From: Prosopocoilus inquinatus | Taxonomy: Eukaryota > Arthropoda > Insecta > Coleoptera > Lucanidae | DNA length: 64,000 bases | Assembly: GCA_036172665.1 (NCBI GenBank) | Contig: CM069877.1 | Span: 16,889,001-16,953,000 of the forward strand | Reading direction: 5' to 3' | Part shown: one piece after another, positions 11,463-22,106 of the stretch | Position numbering within the stretch: the stretch's first letter is position 1 | Layout of the letters: each line of letters starts with the position of its first letter | The notes under the pieces: generated by a model | Databases searched by the model: none | Told to the model about the DNA's origin: nothing | Seen by the model: the letters and a program-made list of their open reading frames with translations, nothing else | Position numbers and translations under genes: made by a program

Positions 11463-12323
11463 CGTGGGCTGCTGGAAAATTTTCTGGAATCTAGTAGGTC
11501 TAGAATTGTTAGCGTTTATCACCTGTCATATTTGAAAAATTTGACGTTTTTCGCCTATAATTCTATTGACAGTTCCTATCCAAGTGAACTAGTTTTGTTT
11601 GTACAGCATTTGAGAAAGAGTAATTTTGTGTAAACATGGAAATCTCGCGTGAAAATTTTCATGCCTTAATTTTTTACGATTTCAAATGTGGCCTAACGCC
11701 GAAACAATGCCTTCATTTGGCTTTTGGAGATGGAAATATTTATTTCGAAATGAACCAAAATCAACAAAAGTTGTCCGTTCACGCAGTGCTGCGAAGCAAA
11801 TGATTGCTTGTTTCTTTGATTTAACTGGACATGTAGCAACCATGGGTTTAGAGAATCGAAAAACGGTGAATGCTGATTGGTAAACTACAATTTGTTTGCC
11901 GGAAGTCATCGATCAAATAAGAAGAAACAATCGAAATCGACGAATTATTCTCCATCATGACAACGCCAGCTTTCATTCAGCTCGTCAAACAGTTGATTTG
12001 TTGTCCAACAAAAAAGTTGAATTAATGACTCATTGTCCATATTCACCTGATTTATCACCTAATGATTTCTTTTTGTTCCCAAATATCAAAAATAAAATGT
12101 GTGGTGAGCGATTTTCGTCGGCTGAAGCAGCGATTGAACCATTCCGGACACTGGTTTCTGAGATGCCATCTTTAGAGTGGAAAACGTGCTTTAGAAATTG
12201 GTTCGAGCGTAAGCAAAAGTGTATTGACGTCAAAGGCGAATACTTCGAAAAACAATGATACCGTTTACCAATTTCATATGCGTTTTTTAATACCGTTTCC
12301 AGAAACTTTTCCAGCAGCCCACG
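11463..12323 (+). mobile_element. Internally deleted mariner, copy A
   Basis: An 861 bp element with mariner ITRs of about 27 bp (cgtgggctgctgg on both ends) and TA duplications (11461-11462 and 12324-12325). It is the deletion derivative of the 1289 bp copy at 57169. The central roughly 420 bp, from just after codon 25 to the region past the first catalytic Asp, is missing, with a smaller 8 bp loss before it. Intact ITRs mean it could once have been moved by a full-length relative. Confidence 0.9.
11636..12258 (+). pseudogene. Mariner transposase, deleted and broken
   Basis: The start ATGGAAATCTCG (11636) gives MEISRENFHA, the expected N-terminus. The deletion removes most of the DNA-binding domain and the first catalytic Asp. 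The remaining C-terminal part keeps IILHHDN (second Asp) and YSPDLSPNDFFLFP (third Asp, 34 residues apart) and ends GEYFEKQ. A TAT to TAA change at 11881-11883 adds a stop. It also supplies the unmutated reference for the stop in the 57.2 kb copy. Confidence 0.9.
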
Positions 12324-12514
12324 TAGTAATAAAACGTCCTGTTTACATCATTTACAGCAACGGCGAGACGAAGTATACGTCAGTGGCAATGTTTGAAGTT
12401 CTGTTTTCTACGACACAAATAAAATAAACAAAATAAACATTCAACGATTTCTTTGATGAATAGCGAAAGAATATTTTGCGCTGAAACAAATGACCTATTT
12501 AAGAAGGATCGACG

Positions 12515-12961
12515 ATGGAATCCTGCTGTGTAGGCCATCCACATAAAACTGATCTATTTGGAATTGCCTATCTCATTTTCGCGAGCTTTTCGTTCGACAT
12601 GAGACGTGAGGCGTCCGCTTTTAAAATCGATTGTCTCACGGTTATTATTAATATACTGATAAACGTATTGAACGAATTCTCTTTTGTTTCTTTTTTCTTT
12701 TACAGTGTTTCAAAATTCCGATGTATGGGCCACCCACATAACACAGGTGTGTTTAGAACTGCCTACGCTTCTCCAGAAGCCTGTCGGTTTATTACTTGGC
12801 GCTGGATTGTTCAAGACGAGGAAATACGATTTCAAAAAACTAAATTTGAGCAATTCCACTCAGAAAAAGAGAGTCCATTCTCAAAATTAATAAGAAAAAC
12901 AACAAAAAGAAGAACAAAGCAAGTTACTTTCGAAGTCGTTTTTATCACTGGAAAATACTGA
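12515..12961 (+). other. Open frame with a repeated GHPH motif, unknown
   Basis: A 148-codon open frame whose DNA contains two diverged copies of a phrase of about 43 bp (12530-12572 and 12724-12766). They are translated as GHPHKTDLFGIAYL and GHPHNTGVFRTAYA. Between them is low-complexity hydrophobic sequence. I recognise no family. A repeated terminus of a transposable element is more likely than a protein gene. Confidence 0.25.
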
Positions 12962-13419
12962 TAAATTTGTCCTGAACAATCTCTATTTTATTACATGCAA
13001 ATAAAAACAAGATTATTTTAGATGAGGTATGCTCAAAAAGTAATTGTCTACATGCGAATTGAAATCTACAGCAACTGCCAAAACAACCGACGGAGACCGA
13101 TTTATTTGACTATCTCGCACAGTTTCGGTTACACTAAAATCGACTGTAAAGAGTTGCTTGAAGTTGTTTTAAATTTAGATAGCGCATTAATTCAGGTGAT
13201 CTAGTCCCCTATTTCGTAAGCTAATCACTTGAAGACGTGCTGCAAACTCAAGCTGTTTTCATCATACACTTACGTTCTCCAGTAATCGCACATATCTTAT
13301 CATCAAAAGACTTCATCATCAGGTCACATCCGTCAGCTGTTAATTATCAGCGTAAGCAGTTTCTGCGTGGATTCGAATTCGGGGCGCCAAATGCTCCAGC
13401 CTACACCCCTTCCCTCCTA
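12962..13419. other. Intergenic, no feature
   Basis: Only short open frames without recognisable domains are present (13022-13204 and 13237-13434). I see nothing that I can assign. Confidence 0.4.
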
Positions 13420-13800
13420 ATCCACCCCAAATGATAAATTCAGCGAGGTAGTTGAAAACTTTCGCGACCGGACGTGAGTTCGGAGTTGAGCGGCGCGAGT
13501 GACGCGCTACAAAGCTCCGGAGTAAAGCTCGGGCGTGCGAAGAATTACTTGGCAGTTTCCGAGGAGGATTATGCGCCGGTATTTTAAAACGTGATCAAAC
13601 TTTACGCCGAAGATTCGCTACGAAAAACCCGGCGTTGTTTACGGACGTGATTTCTTTATTTCGAAACGGAGGGGTCCCGAAAAAACGGCAACCCGCGGTA
13701 GGTGGATCACGTCAAATTTTAGCTCCCGCCGTAGACCTGCGCTTGCTTGAATAGATTAACTCTCGCCGTCGACTTGCCTAAAACTTCGTTAGATAAGTTT
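13420..13800. promoter_or_regulatory. CpG-rich island, candidate promoter or enhancer
   Basis: A compact CpG-rich block (gagcggcgcgagtgacgcg, ggcaacccgcggtaggtgg) stands out from the AT-rich surroundings. It lacks any long open frame and repeated structure in this window. A donor-like ggtaggt at about 13697 would fit a non-coding first exon, but that is speculative. Confidence 0.25.
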
Positions 13801-13825
13801 TTTGTCTTTACGTCAACTTTCGTAC

Positions 13826-13995
13826 ACTTGCGTCTACGGATTAAGTTCAAGTTAAGGAAAAACTTCTTGATTTTTGAGTTTTCGAAGAAATGTTATTCTT
13901 TATAAAAAAAAATTGCTAGTCCCAAAACCCCCAGAAAGAATTGAAGAAGAAGAACTTAGAATGCGGTAAATTCTGATTAATAGCCAAAAAAATTA
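13826..13995 (+). repeat. Left-end fragment of the 34.3 kb foldback element
   Basis: About 165 bp aligns with 34281-34440. Both start with tacact and ctacggatt/cacggatt, then share a TTTTCGAA-type stretch, ccaaaacccccagaaa, and attctgattaatagc/attccgactaatagc. No matching right end was found nearby. Confidence 0.6.
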
Positions 13996-14239
13996 CATAG
14001 GCTCAATTAGTTTAACATTAAAGCTATAGCAATTGTCTTCCCGCCTACTTTTTGTTCAATTCGCCTCAGTGTGCATTGCCTAATAATAATAATAACAAAT
14101 AGTATATTAAAAAATAAGTTTCGTAAGACGTGATTTTAGCCGTGCAACGAGACAATTGAGGAGCATTCACGCAAAACTGGATAAGTCACTTTTCCATAAT
14201 TTTTAGAAATTACGTTTTTCTATAATGCTGTCGTTCGTC

Positions 14240-14503
14240 AACCCCAAACGAGAGTTGGGCGCGTTTGACCCGCCCCGGAGAAATGAGAGGGCTTGCACCA
14301 ATCCGTAACTTACCTCGACACAGAAGTCAGGTCAGTCGTCCTCCCAAAAACGAGAAGGGAAGTCAGAGTTGCGTAGCAGTGGAGACAGCATGGGAAAACT
14401 CTAGAGATGTTACAGAAAAGGGCGCCATCAGCGGTGGTTACGCAACCCAAATGTGACACAAAAATGAAAAGCTAATTAAATTTCTACTCTGAAGAAGCCT
14501 CAC
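14240..14503. repeat. Unclassified older repeat, copy 1 (left part)
   Basis: The segment 14250-14456 is clearly homologous to 41490-41700. Shared phrases include gcgcgttt followed by gaccc, cagtggagac, and gggcgccatcagcggtgg versus gggcgccacccagaaatgg. This repeat was the BEL insertion target and continues at 20430 beyond it. I do not recognise the family. An LTR or untranslated region of another retroelement is possible. Confidence 0.5.
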
Positions 14504-14670
14504 TGTTAACACGATTTTTACGTTCATTTTAATGAATCACATACACTTGTAAAAAAAAAAAACAATTGCAATATAAATAAAAAACTTTCATATAAAAAAA
14601 GGTAATTGTACCAGCGAAATTTTTCTGCAAACAAACACAAAGAAATACAGTCCACTATATCGAATCAACA
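14504..14670 (+). repeat. BEL 5' LTR
   Basis: Begins tgttaac and ends atcaaca (TG...CA). It contains a run of 12 A and an AATAAA-type signal (about 14575-14581). It is identical to 20263-20429. The target duplication ctcac precedes it. Confidence 0.97.
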
Positions 14671-14679
14671 TATTATTTT

Positions 14680-14699
14680 TGGTCCGATCGAGCCGGATT
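14680..14699 (+). promoter_or_regulatory. Primer binding site, probably tRNA-Tyr
   Basis: The stretch tggtccgatcgagccggatt begins 9 bp after the LTR. From memory, the 3' end of insect tRNA-Tyr, ending GGCTCGAAGGACCA, has a complement starting TGGTCCTTCGAGCC. The site matches this except for GAT in place of TT. Primer identity is recalled, not searched. Confidence 0.6.
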
Positions 14700-14970
14700 C
14701 AAGATTTACAAGAACTAAGCGCATCAGCGAAGAAGAGAAACACCGCATAGAAAACTATCGTTCAGGACTACAGATAAGGCTCTAGAACAGTTCTAGAATT
14801 TGTAGGCTGCTATCTGTGTTAAGGTAGTACACATTTATAAAACACATTCATACTTTTATACATTTATTTGCAAAAGAAAATATTTTGACAAATATTTTTA
14901 CACATTAACACAATTTCTTTGTAACTAGGTTACAATAATTCAATTCATAGTTTTCTGAATTTGAAAAGTC

Positions 14971-17900
14971 ATGCAAGACGTCACATCTACTGAAAAACTT
15001 GTGCGTAAACGAGGTACTATTAAATACAAACTAACAAATTTTATAAAATATTTACGCACAGTTCAAGATGCATATGCAAGTGATCAAGTTTTAGCAGAAA
15101 AAACAATCATTGAATTGCAAGATCGTAGTAGCAAGTTTGCATCGTTGTTTGAGGAATTTGATGAAACTCAGAGTAAAATAGAATATATTTGCGATGAAGA
15201 TGACTTAGAAAGGCAATATTTAGAGAGAGAAGATTTCACTGAAAAGCATTCATCCGCAATCACAGACGCAAAATTTATTTTAAAGCAAGTCTGCACACCT
15301 GTCATCCAAATTCAAAGCGACAGTATCACTGGCATATCAGATTCCTCAAAACAAAACGGTATTTCTCACAACATTAAACTTCCAACAATTAAACTTGCAA
15401 AATTTAACGGTGCATATGATAATTGGTTGGAATTCAAAGATACTTTTGAGTCACTAATTAATTCAAACAAATCAATTGACAATGTTCAGAAGTATCATTA
15501 TTTACGTGCTTCACTAGAAGGTGACGCACTAAAGGTTATACAGTCTCTAGAATTCTCATCCGAAAATTACATAATCGCATGGGAACTACTTTGCAATAGG
15601 TATAATAACATCAGATTGTTAATTAATAATCACATCAAATCTCTGTTTGAATTAAATTCACTTACAAAGGAGTCCTCAAGAGGAATAAGAGACTTGATAG
15701 ATACCATTTTTAAACATTTAAGAGCTCTTCAAACACTAGAACAACCAACAGAACATTGGGACACTTTGTTGATATTTTTAATTACGTCAAAATTAGACAA
15801 ATTTACTGTTCGGGAATGGGAAAAAGTTAAAACAGGCAATAATTTCCCAACACTTTCTGAATTCAAGAGTTTTTTGAATTCAAGAGCAGATTTTCTAGAA
15901 ACACTTGAAATCAATCATAATAAAATTGCCAAAGAACATAAACAGTTACATAATAATATCAAACAAGTTTCGTTAATATCCTCAAATGTGAAATGTCCTG
16001 TATGTAATGGGGCACATTTAATTTATTATTGTGAAAAATTCTTAAAATTAAATTTGTCAGATAAATTAAAAACAGTAAAGCAGCTGAATCTTTGTAATAA
16101 CTGTTTACGTTCAGGCCACACAACTAAAAACTGCAGATCTGGATTTTGTAAAAAGTGCAAAGCTAAACATAACACTTTACTTCATCCAGAATTATTATAT
16201 ACACGTGAACCAATTACATCAAAAACAATTCATCCAAATGCATCAACAACAATTTCGCCACAAGTTAGTTTCACAAGTCATTATCCTAATCAACATGTTC
16301 TGCTTTCCACTGTATCAATTTTAGTTCCAGATGTTTTTGGCAACATTCATACTGCAAAAGCTTTACTTGACTGTGGTTCTCAGTCAAATTTTCTTACTTC
16401 AAAATTTTGCAAAAAGTTAGGATTAGAAGAACATTCAACAAACATGACCATTGGAGGAATCAATGGCGTTTCATCAGTCATTAAAAAAAAATGCAACATT
16501 GTGATATATTCACTCAATTATGAATTTTCTACTAATCTTTGTTGTTTTATTTTGCCCACAATTACAGGTAATTTGCCTTCATTCACTATCAACACCAGCT
16601 CATGGAATATTCCAGCCAACATTCAATTGGCAGATCCTCAATTCACCGAGCCTAGTGAAATAGATGTACTTATTGGTGCAGGTATTTTTTGGAATATTCT
16701 TCATCATCAAAGAATTCAGTTGGGTAAGAATATGCCAGTTCTTCAAAACACAGAATTCGGTTGGATTATATCAGGTACCATCTCAGAATCCATTTCAAAA
16801 ATTCATTGCAATTTTTCTAAAACTCACAGCAATCTTGATTCTGAATTGCAGAAATTTTGGGAGATAGAGGAAATTAATAACGAGCATTCTATGTCTTCCG
16901 ATGATGTTTATTGCGAAAAACATTTCCTAGAAACGTTTTCTAGAAATGAAGAAGGACGGTTCATTGTTCGAATACCACTAAAACATTCTGCTTCTAATTT
17001 AGGTAACTCAAAACCATTATCAATTAAACGTCAACAACAATTAGAACGTAAATTTTCATACGATTCTAATCTAAAATTTCAATATTCTCAATTCATAAAA
17101 GAATACATAGATTTAAACCACATGTCTCAAGTAAATTTAATTCCTTCCAATACAGCATATTTTTTGCCACATCATGGTGTTTTTAGACAAGAAAGTTTGA
17201 CTACTAAACTAAGAGTAGTCTTTGATGGATCAGCGAATTCTGATTCAGGTTGGTCAGTTAATGATTTACAATTTACAGGGCCACCCATTCAGAATGAAAT
17301 ATTTTCTATACTCATAAAATTCAGACAACATCCTTTTGCAGTTTCGGCAGATATAGAAAAAATGTATAGGCAGGTCGTCATTCATCCTGATGACAGACAT
17401 CTTCAAAATATTGTTTGGAGATTTAGTTCAGACGATCCAATTTCCATTTACACTTTAAATACAGTTACCTACGGCACTAGATCTGCTCCGTATTTAGCCA
17501 TAAGATGCTTAAAGCAGTTGGCTCATGAATATCAAACAAAATCTTCTTTCGCATCTTCAATAATAAAAAATGATTTTTATGTTGATGATCTCATAACAGG
17601 TTTTGATTCTGAAACAGTTGCAATCAATGTATGTAAAGAAATTGCATCAATTCTAAATTCAGCATGTTTCCCATTAAGAAAATGGAATTCTAATAGTCAG
17701 CTTTTCTTGCAAGAGTTTCAAAATGAAAATGAACCTGTGAGTGTTTTAAATTTAGGAGATAATGAGTTTTCAAAAACTTTAGGAATAAAATGGTACAGTA
17801 AATCTGATACATTAGGTTTTCAAATCAAAAATTTTGAAAATTCTTTATCAATTAATAAACGATCAATCTTATCTGACGTAGCAAGGATTTTTGATCCATT

Positions 17901-20127
17901 AGGTTTGTTAAGCCCATGCACTATTTTCTCAAAAATAATTATTCAAAAACTATGGTCTCTTAAATTAGATTGGAATGATCCTATTCCAGACGATTTGAAA
18001 GCTACGTGGATACGATTCAGAAATAATTTAACAAAATTAAATCAACTCAAATTAGATAGGCACGTCATTTGTAAAAATTCTACAGAAATCGAATTACATG
18101 GTTTCTGTGACGCGTCACAAAACGCATACGGTGCGTGTGTATACGTTCGCAGCATCGATCAAAAAGAAAAGATTTTAATTAATCTCTTATGCGGAAAGAC
18201 AAAGGTTGCTCCACTGAAATGTTTAACTATGCCAAGATTAGAATTGTGCAGTGCTTTGTTGTTAAGTCAATTAATTAACAAAGTACAAAAATCATTCACT
18301 ATCGAATGCTCATATCATCTATGGTCAGATTCTCAAATAATATTACACTGGATTAACTCTCCATCTCATTCATTACCAATTTTTGTAAGAAATCGCATTT
18401 CTAAAATTCAAGAATTAACACAGATTAGTAATTGGAAGTACATAAACACAAAAGATAATCCTGCCGATCTTACATCACGAGGAATTTCTCCTGAAAATTT
18501 ACTCAAGTCTCAATTGTGGTGGAACGGCCCTTCATGGTTGTCTCTTCCAACTAATCATTGGCCATCATCCGCATTCTCAATTTCAATTAAATATTCTAAA
18601 AATAATGTTTGCTCAGCTACTGTTGAAAATAATTTTCAGATATTCGAAAGGTTTTCTAGTTTGAATAGGTTGAAAAGAACAATGGCATACATTTTACGAT
18701 TCATCTTAAACATTAAGAAACAAAAATCTGAACGGCCGCACGGATATTTGACTATTGCAGAATTAGATCTCAGTATGAAACAATTAATAAAATTGTCACA
18801 ACAAGACAGTTTTCCTCAAGAAATTAATTTATTACTAAATAATAAAAATTTAAAGCCAAAACACAATTTATTATCCCTTGCTCCGTTCATTGATACTGAA
18901 GGTTTATTAAGAGTCGGTGGTCGATTAAAAAACTCTTATTTAGATTTTGCTCAGAAACATCCTTTGATTTTATCGGGAAAACATCGTTTAGCAAAACTAA
19001 TTTTTGAAAATACGCATATAACATTACTTCATGCAGGTCCACAATTGTTATTATTTACAGTAAGACAGCATTTTTGGGTTACATCTGGAATGAGTGTGGC
19101 TAAGTCAGTAGTGCGAGGTTGCATCAGATGTTTTAAATCTAAACCAAAATCTTTTGATCAAATAATGGCAAATTTGCCAAAAGAAAGAGTTACAGTTAAT
19201 AATCCATTTTATATCACGGGAATAGATTATGCAGGGCCTTTTAATATAAAAGATCGCAAAAGTCGAGGTTCAAAGACTATAAAGGGCTACATTTGTCTTT
19301 TCATCTGCTTTTCTACTAAAGCTATGCATCTTGAACTTGTGACAGATTTATCAAGCGAAACATTCCTTGCTGCTTTGAGAAGATTTGCATCACGAAGAGG
19401 CAAACCAGCTCATTTATATTCAGATAATGCAACAAATTTTATCGGAGCAGCTAAGAAACTATCTGCCTTGCATGAATTTTTCTCAAACTCTAAAACAGAA
19501 ATAACAAATTATTGTACAAATGAAAATATAACCTGGCATTTTATTCCCCCAAACTCGCCTCATTTCGGAGGGCTTTGGGAATCAAACATAAAAAACATAA
19601 AACATCATTTATCAAGAGTAATTAATGACACAAAATTAACATATGAAGAATTTTACACAATCTTAACACAGATAGAAGCAACTTTAAATTCTAGACCTTT
19701 ATACCCTCTGTCATCGGATGTTGATGATCTGCAGCCACTAACTCCAGCTCATTTCTTGATTGGCAAACCATTGACTGCTATTCCGGAACCGCAATTGCTG
19801 GACACACCAACAAACAGGCTGTCGCGTTTCCAGTTACAGCAACAGTTGGTACAAAGTTTTTGGAAGCGGTGGTCACAAGAATATTTGTATCATCTGCAAG
19901 AAAGAAAGAAATGGAAGAGCAAAAATCCAGGGCTAAAGATTGGAAGTTTGGTAATAATCAAACAGGATAACTTACCTCCTTCCCAGTGGCTCCTTGGAAG
20001 AATAGTAGAGCTTCATCCCGGTGACGACAACGTAGTTCGAGTTGCTACAGTCAAGACTCATAAAGGCAATTTCAAGCGAGCAGTAGCGAAGTTGTGTCCC
20101 CTTCCAGTACCTGAAAATTGGCAGTAG
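14971..20127 (+). CDS. BEL/Pao Gag-Pol polyprotein, 1718 aa
   Basis: A single open frame encoding the element's structural and replication enzymes. Domain order: N-terminal coiled region; DUF1759 gag domain from about residue 136 (KLPTIKLAKFNG); zinc knuckle CNNCLRSGHTTKNC (375-388); DUF1758 aspartic protease with DCGS (467-470); reverse transcriptase with YVDD (870-873); RNase H with D1047, E1091, D1120 and D1166; integrase HHCC (H1349, H1354, C1384, C1387); integrase core D1419, D1485 and E1537; C-terminal DUF5641 ending near RAVAKLCPLP. Every catalytic residue I can check is present and there is no stop or frameshift. The length is normal for BEL/Pao. It starts 271 bp after the primer site, and the ATG chosen is the first in this frame. 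Transcription would be driven from the 5' LTR. Confidence 0.97.
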   Translation: MQDVTSTEKLVRKRGTIKYKLTNFIKYLRTVQDAYASDQVLAEKTIIELQDRSSKFASLFEEFDETQSKIEYICDEDDLERQYLEREDFTEKHSSAITDAKFILKQVCTPVIQIQSDSITGISDSSKQNGISHNIKLPTIKLAKFNGAYDNWLEFKDTFESLINSNKSIDNVQKYHYLRASLEGDALKVIQSLEFSSENYIIAWELLCNRYNNIRLLINNHIKSLFELNSLTKESSRGIRDLIDTIFKHLRALQTLEQPTEHWDTLLIFLITSKLDKFTVREWEKVKTGNNFPTLSEFKSFLNSRADFLETLEINHNKIAKEHKQLHNNIKQVSLISSNVKCPVCNGAHLIYYCEKFLKLNLSDKLKTVKQLNLCNNCLRSGHTTKNCRSGFCKKCKAKHNTLLHPELLYTREPITSKTIHPNASTTISPQVSFTSHYPNQHVLLSTVSILVPDVFGNIHTAKALLDCGSQSNFLTSKFCKKLGLEEHSTNMTIGGINGVSSVIKKKCNIVIYSLNYEFSTNLCCFILPTITGNLPSFTINTSSWNIPANIQLADPQFTEPSEIDVLIGAGIFWNILHHQRIQLGKNMPVLQNTEFGWIISGTISESISKIHCNFSKTHSNLDSELQKFWEIEEINNEHSMSSDDVYCEKHFLETFSRNEEGRFIVRIPLKHSASNLGNSKPLSIKRQQQLERKFSYDSNLKFQYSQFIKEYIDLNHMSQVNLIPSNTAYFLPHHGVFRQESLTTKLRVVFDGSANSDSGWSVNDLQFTGPPIQNEIFSILIKFRQHPFAVSADIEKMYRQVVIHPDDRHLQNIVWRFSSDDPISIYTLNTVTYGTRSAPYLAIRCLKQLAHEYQTKSSFASSIIKNDFYVDDLITGFDSETVAINVCKEIASILNSACFPLRKWNSNSQLFLQEFQNENEPVSVLNLGDNEFSKTLGIKWYSKSDTLGFQIKNFENSLSINKRSILSDVARIFDPLGLLSPCTIFSKIIIQKLWSLKLDWNDPIPDDLKATWIRFRNNLTKLNQLKLDRHVICKNSTEIELHGFCDASQNAYGACVYVRSIDQKEKILINLLCGKTKVAPLKCLTMPRLELCSALLLSQLINKVQKSFTIECSYHLWSDSQIILHWINSPSHSLPIFVRNRISKIQELTQISNWKYINTKDNPADLTSRGISPENLLKSQLWWNGPSWLSLPTNHWPSSAFSISIKYSKNNVCSATVENNFQIFERFSSLNRLKRTMAYILRFILNIKKQKSERPHGYLTIAELDLSMKQLIKLSQQDSFPQEINLLLNNKNLKPKHNLLSLAPFIDTEGLLRVGGRLKNSYLDFAQKHPLILSGKHRLAKLIFENTHITLLHAGPQLLLFTVRQHFWVTSGMSVAKSVVRGCIRCFKSKPKSFDQIMANLPKERVTVNNPFYITGIDYAGPFNIKDRKSRGSKTIKGYICLFICFSTKAMHLELVTDLSSETFLAALRRFASRRGKPAHLYSDNATNFIGAAKKLSALHEFFSNSKTEITNYCTNENITWHFIPPNSPHFGGLWESNIKNIKHHLSRVINDTKLTYEEFYTILTQIEATLNSRPLYPLSSDVDDLQPLTPAHFLIGKPLTAIPEPQLLDTPTNRLSRFQLQQQLVQSFWKRWSQEYLYHLQERKKWKSKNPGLKIGSLVIIKQDNLPPSQWLLGRIVELHPGDDNVVRVATVKTHKGNFKRAVAKLCPLPVPENWQ

Positions 20128-20248
20128 TGACAGTGAAATTGTGCATGTTAAAAACAGTTAAAATAATTCATTTTCATTATTACAATCAGTTCATACTTAC
20201 CTGCAATTTATGAATATTTGAACACTTTCTTAAAAAAAAAAAATGTTC

Positions 20249-20260
20249 AAGGCGGGGAGC
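20249..20260 (+). promoter_or_regulatory. BEL polypurine tract
   Basis: The purine run aaggcggggagc lies 2 bp before the 3' LTR. It is the expected primer for plus-strand synthesis. Confidence 0.8.
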
Positions 20261-20262
20261 TA

Positions 20263-20429
20263 TGTTAACACGATTTTTACGTTCATTTTAATGAATCACA
20301 TACACTTGTAAAAAAAAAAAACAATTGCAATATAAATAAAAAACTTTCATATAAAAAAAGGTAATTGTACCAGCGAAATTTTTCTGCAAACAAACACAAA
20401 GAAATACAGTCCACTATATCGAATCAACA
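20263..20429 (+). repeat. BEL 3' LTR
   Basis: Identical to 14504-14670 over 167 bp and followed by the target duplication ctcac at 20430-20434. Confidence 0.97.
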
Positions 20430-21420
20430 CTCACATTAAAACAATAAAACTGGACAAGGTAAATGAACAAGTGTAAAAGGGTCTTAAAAAAAATGTATAA
20501 ATTTCACAGAAAACAAAAAAAACATTGAATAAACGGGAGGGGCACAATCAATGTGAGGTCGCCGTCGCAAAAATTACAAAAATTCAAAAGCGGTGGGAGG
20601 GCACGTCAGCTACGTGCCAACGCGAAAGCCGGGAATTGACCGGAGGGAAGAAAAGAAAATCTCGGAACGAGCTTACGTGGTGGGAAAATTCCACTCAAAC
20701 CAGCGTATCCTGCCTGGGAAATTCTGAGGACGGCAGAAAACATGGACTCGGCTTGTTCTCAAGGCGTTAACGTCACAGGAACAAAAAAGCGAGGACGGAA
20801 TGCGGATTCGGAATCACGAGCTTGTTTCAAAACTGCTTTCTCACAAGTGGGGGGTAGCAAATAGGCCGCGTACAAGTTATTCATCGGTGATCCAACGAGC
20901 TTCAAGAGTCACGCGTCGGCAGATCCGCAACAGTGACCCAAAAGCAAACGAGGAAATCTCCCTCGAAGTGACAGAACCCGAAAAAATAAGGGTCCACTCA
21001 AACTTTTATCACACCAAACAATATCGATCGGCCACCTCAAGTAGACGAGTGATACCAAATTACGACAAGCAAAGTCTGCCGTGCGCACCTAGCGCATCGC
21101 AAATCTGCCTCAAAATGGAGCGTGATACGCAATTCTACGGCAAATATTCCGCTGTCCAATCGCGGGATATTGACTGTTAAGTCCTGGTAAGCATGTTGTT
21201 GGTCAACCACAGCTTGTGAAACATTCTTCTCTAGTATTCTGCTGGTTCCCCGCAGGAAATTGACTGTTCCACTCTGGTGAGCTTGATGCTGGTCAACCGC
21301 TGCTTGTGAACCGTTCCCCTCTATTATATCCCGTGTCAACCGCGGGATATGCTCCGTTCCCCTTTCTAGTATATTCTGCCGATTTTGACAATTACATGGT
21401 TTGATTTCATTAAACATGCC
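20430..21420. other. Continuation of the interrupted repeat; short tandem duplication
   Basis: This is the right-hand part of the sequence that BEL entered. Its acaataaaact phrase matches 42159-42169 in the second copy of that repeat. Two imperfect units of roughly 95 bp each begin attgactgtt (21168 and 21257) and share ggtcaaccncngcttgtgaa. Open frames at 20525-20770, 20800-21180 and 21037-21417 have no recognisable domain, and I treat them as chance frames. Confidence 0.4.
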
Positions 21421-22106
21421 ATTAGAATTAAACCGAAACTAAACAAATGCAACTTTTCTTTCTATTCCTTATGATTTCCGTGATAGTAAACGACCACATA
21501 ACATTTATTTGTTACGGTATGTTACCGTTTGTTACCTCTACCGTCAAGATAACGTAATGTCGAGTTACACACTTGCAAAATTCAACTAAACCAATGAGAG
21601 AAGAGGTCAAGGAATATTGATATTGAATAAATATTTAGCAAAAACATAAATACTGAAAAAATGAAATAAACATTTTATAACCTAAAATAACCTTCGTTTT
21701 TACTCATGAATTTACTTAGTGGAAAAACATAGTATTAAATATTGTAAACCCTATTTATAACAAAAGCCAGCAATGTAGTGCGTATTCGGTATCAAATTAA
21801 TCAGAAAATTGAGTAAAAATCACATTTTTAGTTAAAAGTGTAATTGGTAAGAGTACAGAGACGTTAATTTCAAATTGCCTTCTCGTCATAATTACTTACA
21901 CTGGCGATATCTACATTAACTCACAGTTTCATAAAAATTATTTAATCACTGATTAATTTAACAGCGTGACTAAAGCCTATGATTGGTTGGGTGAAACAAT
22001 GTAATTGGTTGTTTCGAATCTATTGTTAACTTCATCCAATGACGTTCCTTAATCAGAGAAAGAAATTAATCGCTGATTAACAATTTTGCTGTGAAACCCA
22101 CCGTTA
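21421..22106. other. AT-rich DNA, no gene
   Basis: No coding or repeat structure that I can support. Confidence 0.4.

Larger units (their letters stand above)
14504..20429 (+). mobile_element. Complete BEL/Pao LTR retrotransposon
   Basis: A 5926 bp element with two 167 bp LTRs that I find identical base for base, a tRNA-type primer site, one uninterrupted gag-pol frame, a polypurine tract and the 5 bp duplication ctcac (14499-14503 and 20430-20434). Identical LTRs and an open frame mean a very recent insertion that may still be competent. The LTRs are short for the family. There is no env-like frame. Confidence 0.97.

Noticed and set aside
15729..15914. Minus-strand and other-frame genes inside the BEL element
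   Set aside because: Shadows of the intact Gag-Pol frame.
14971..20127. Envelope-bearing endogenous retrovirus
   Set aside because: Domain order and the LTR arrangement are those of BEL/Pao, and no env-like frame follows pol.
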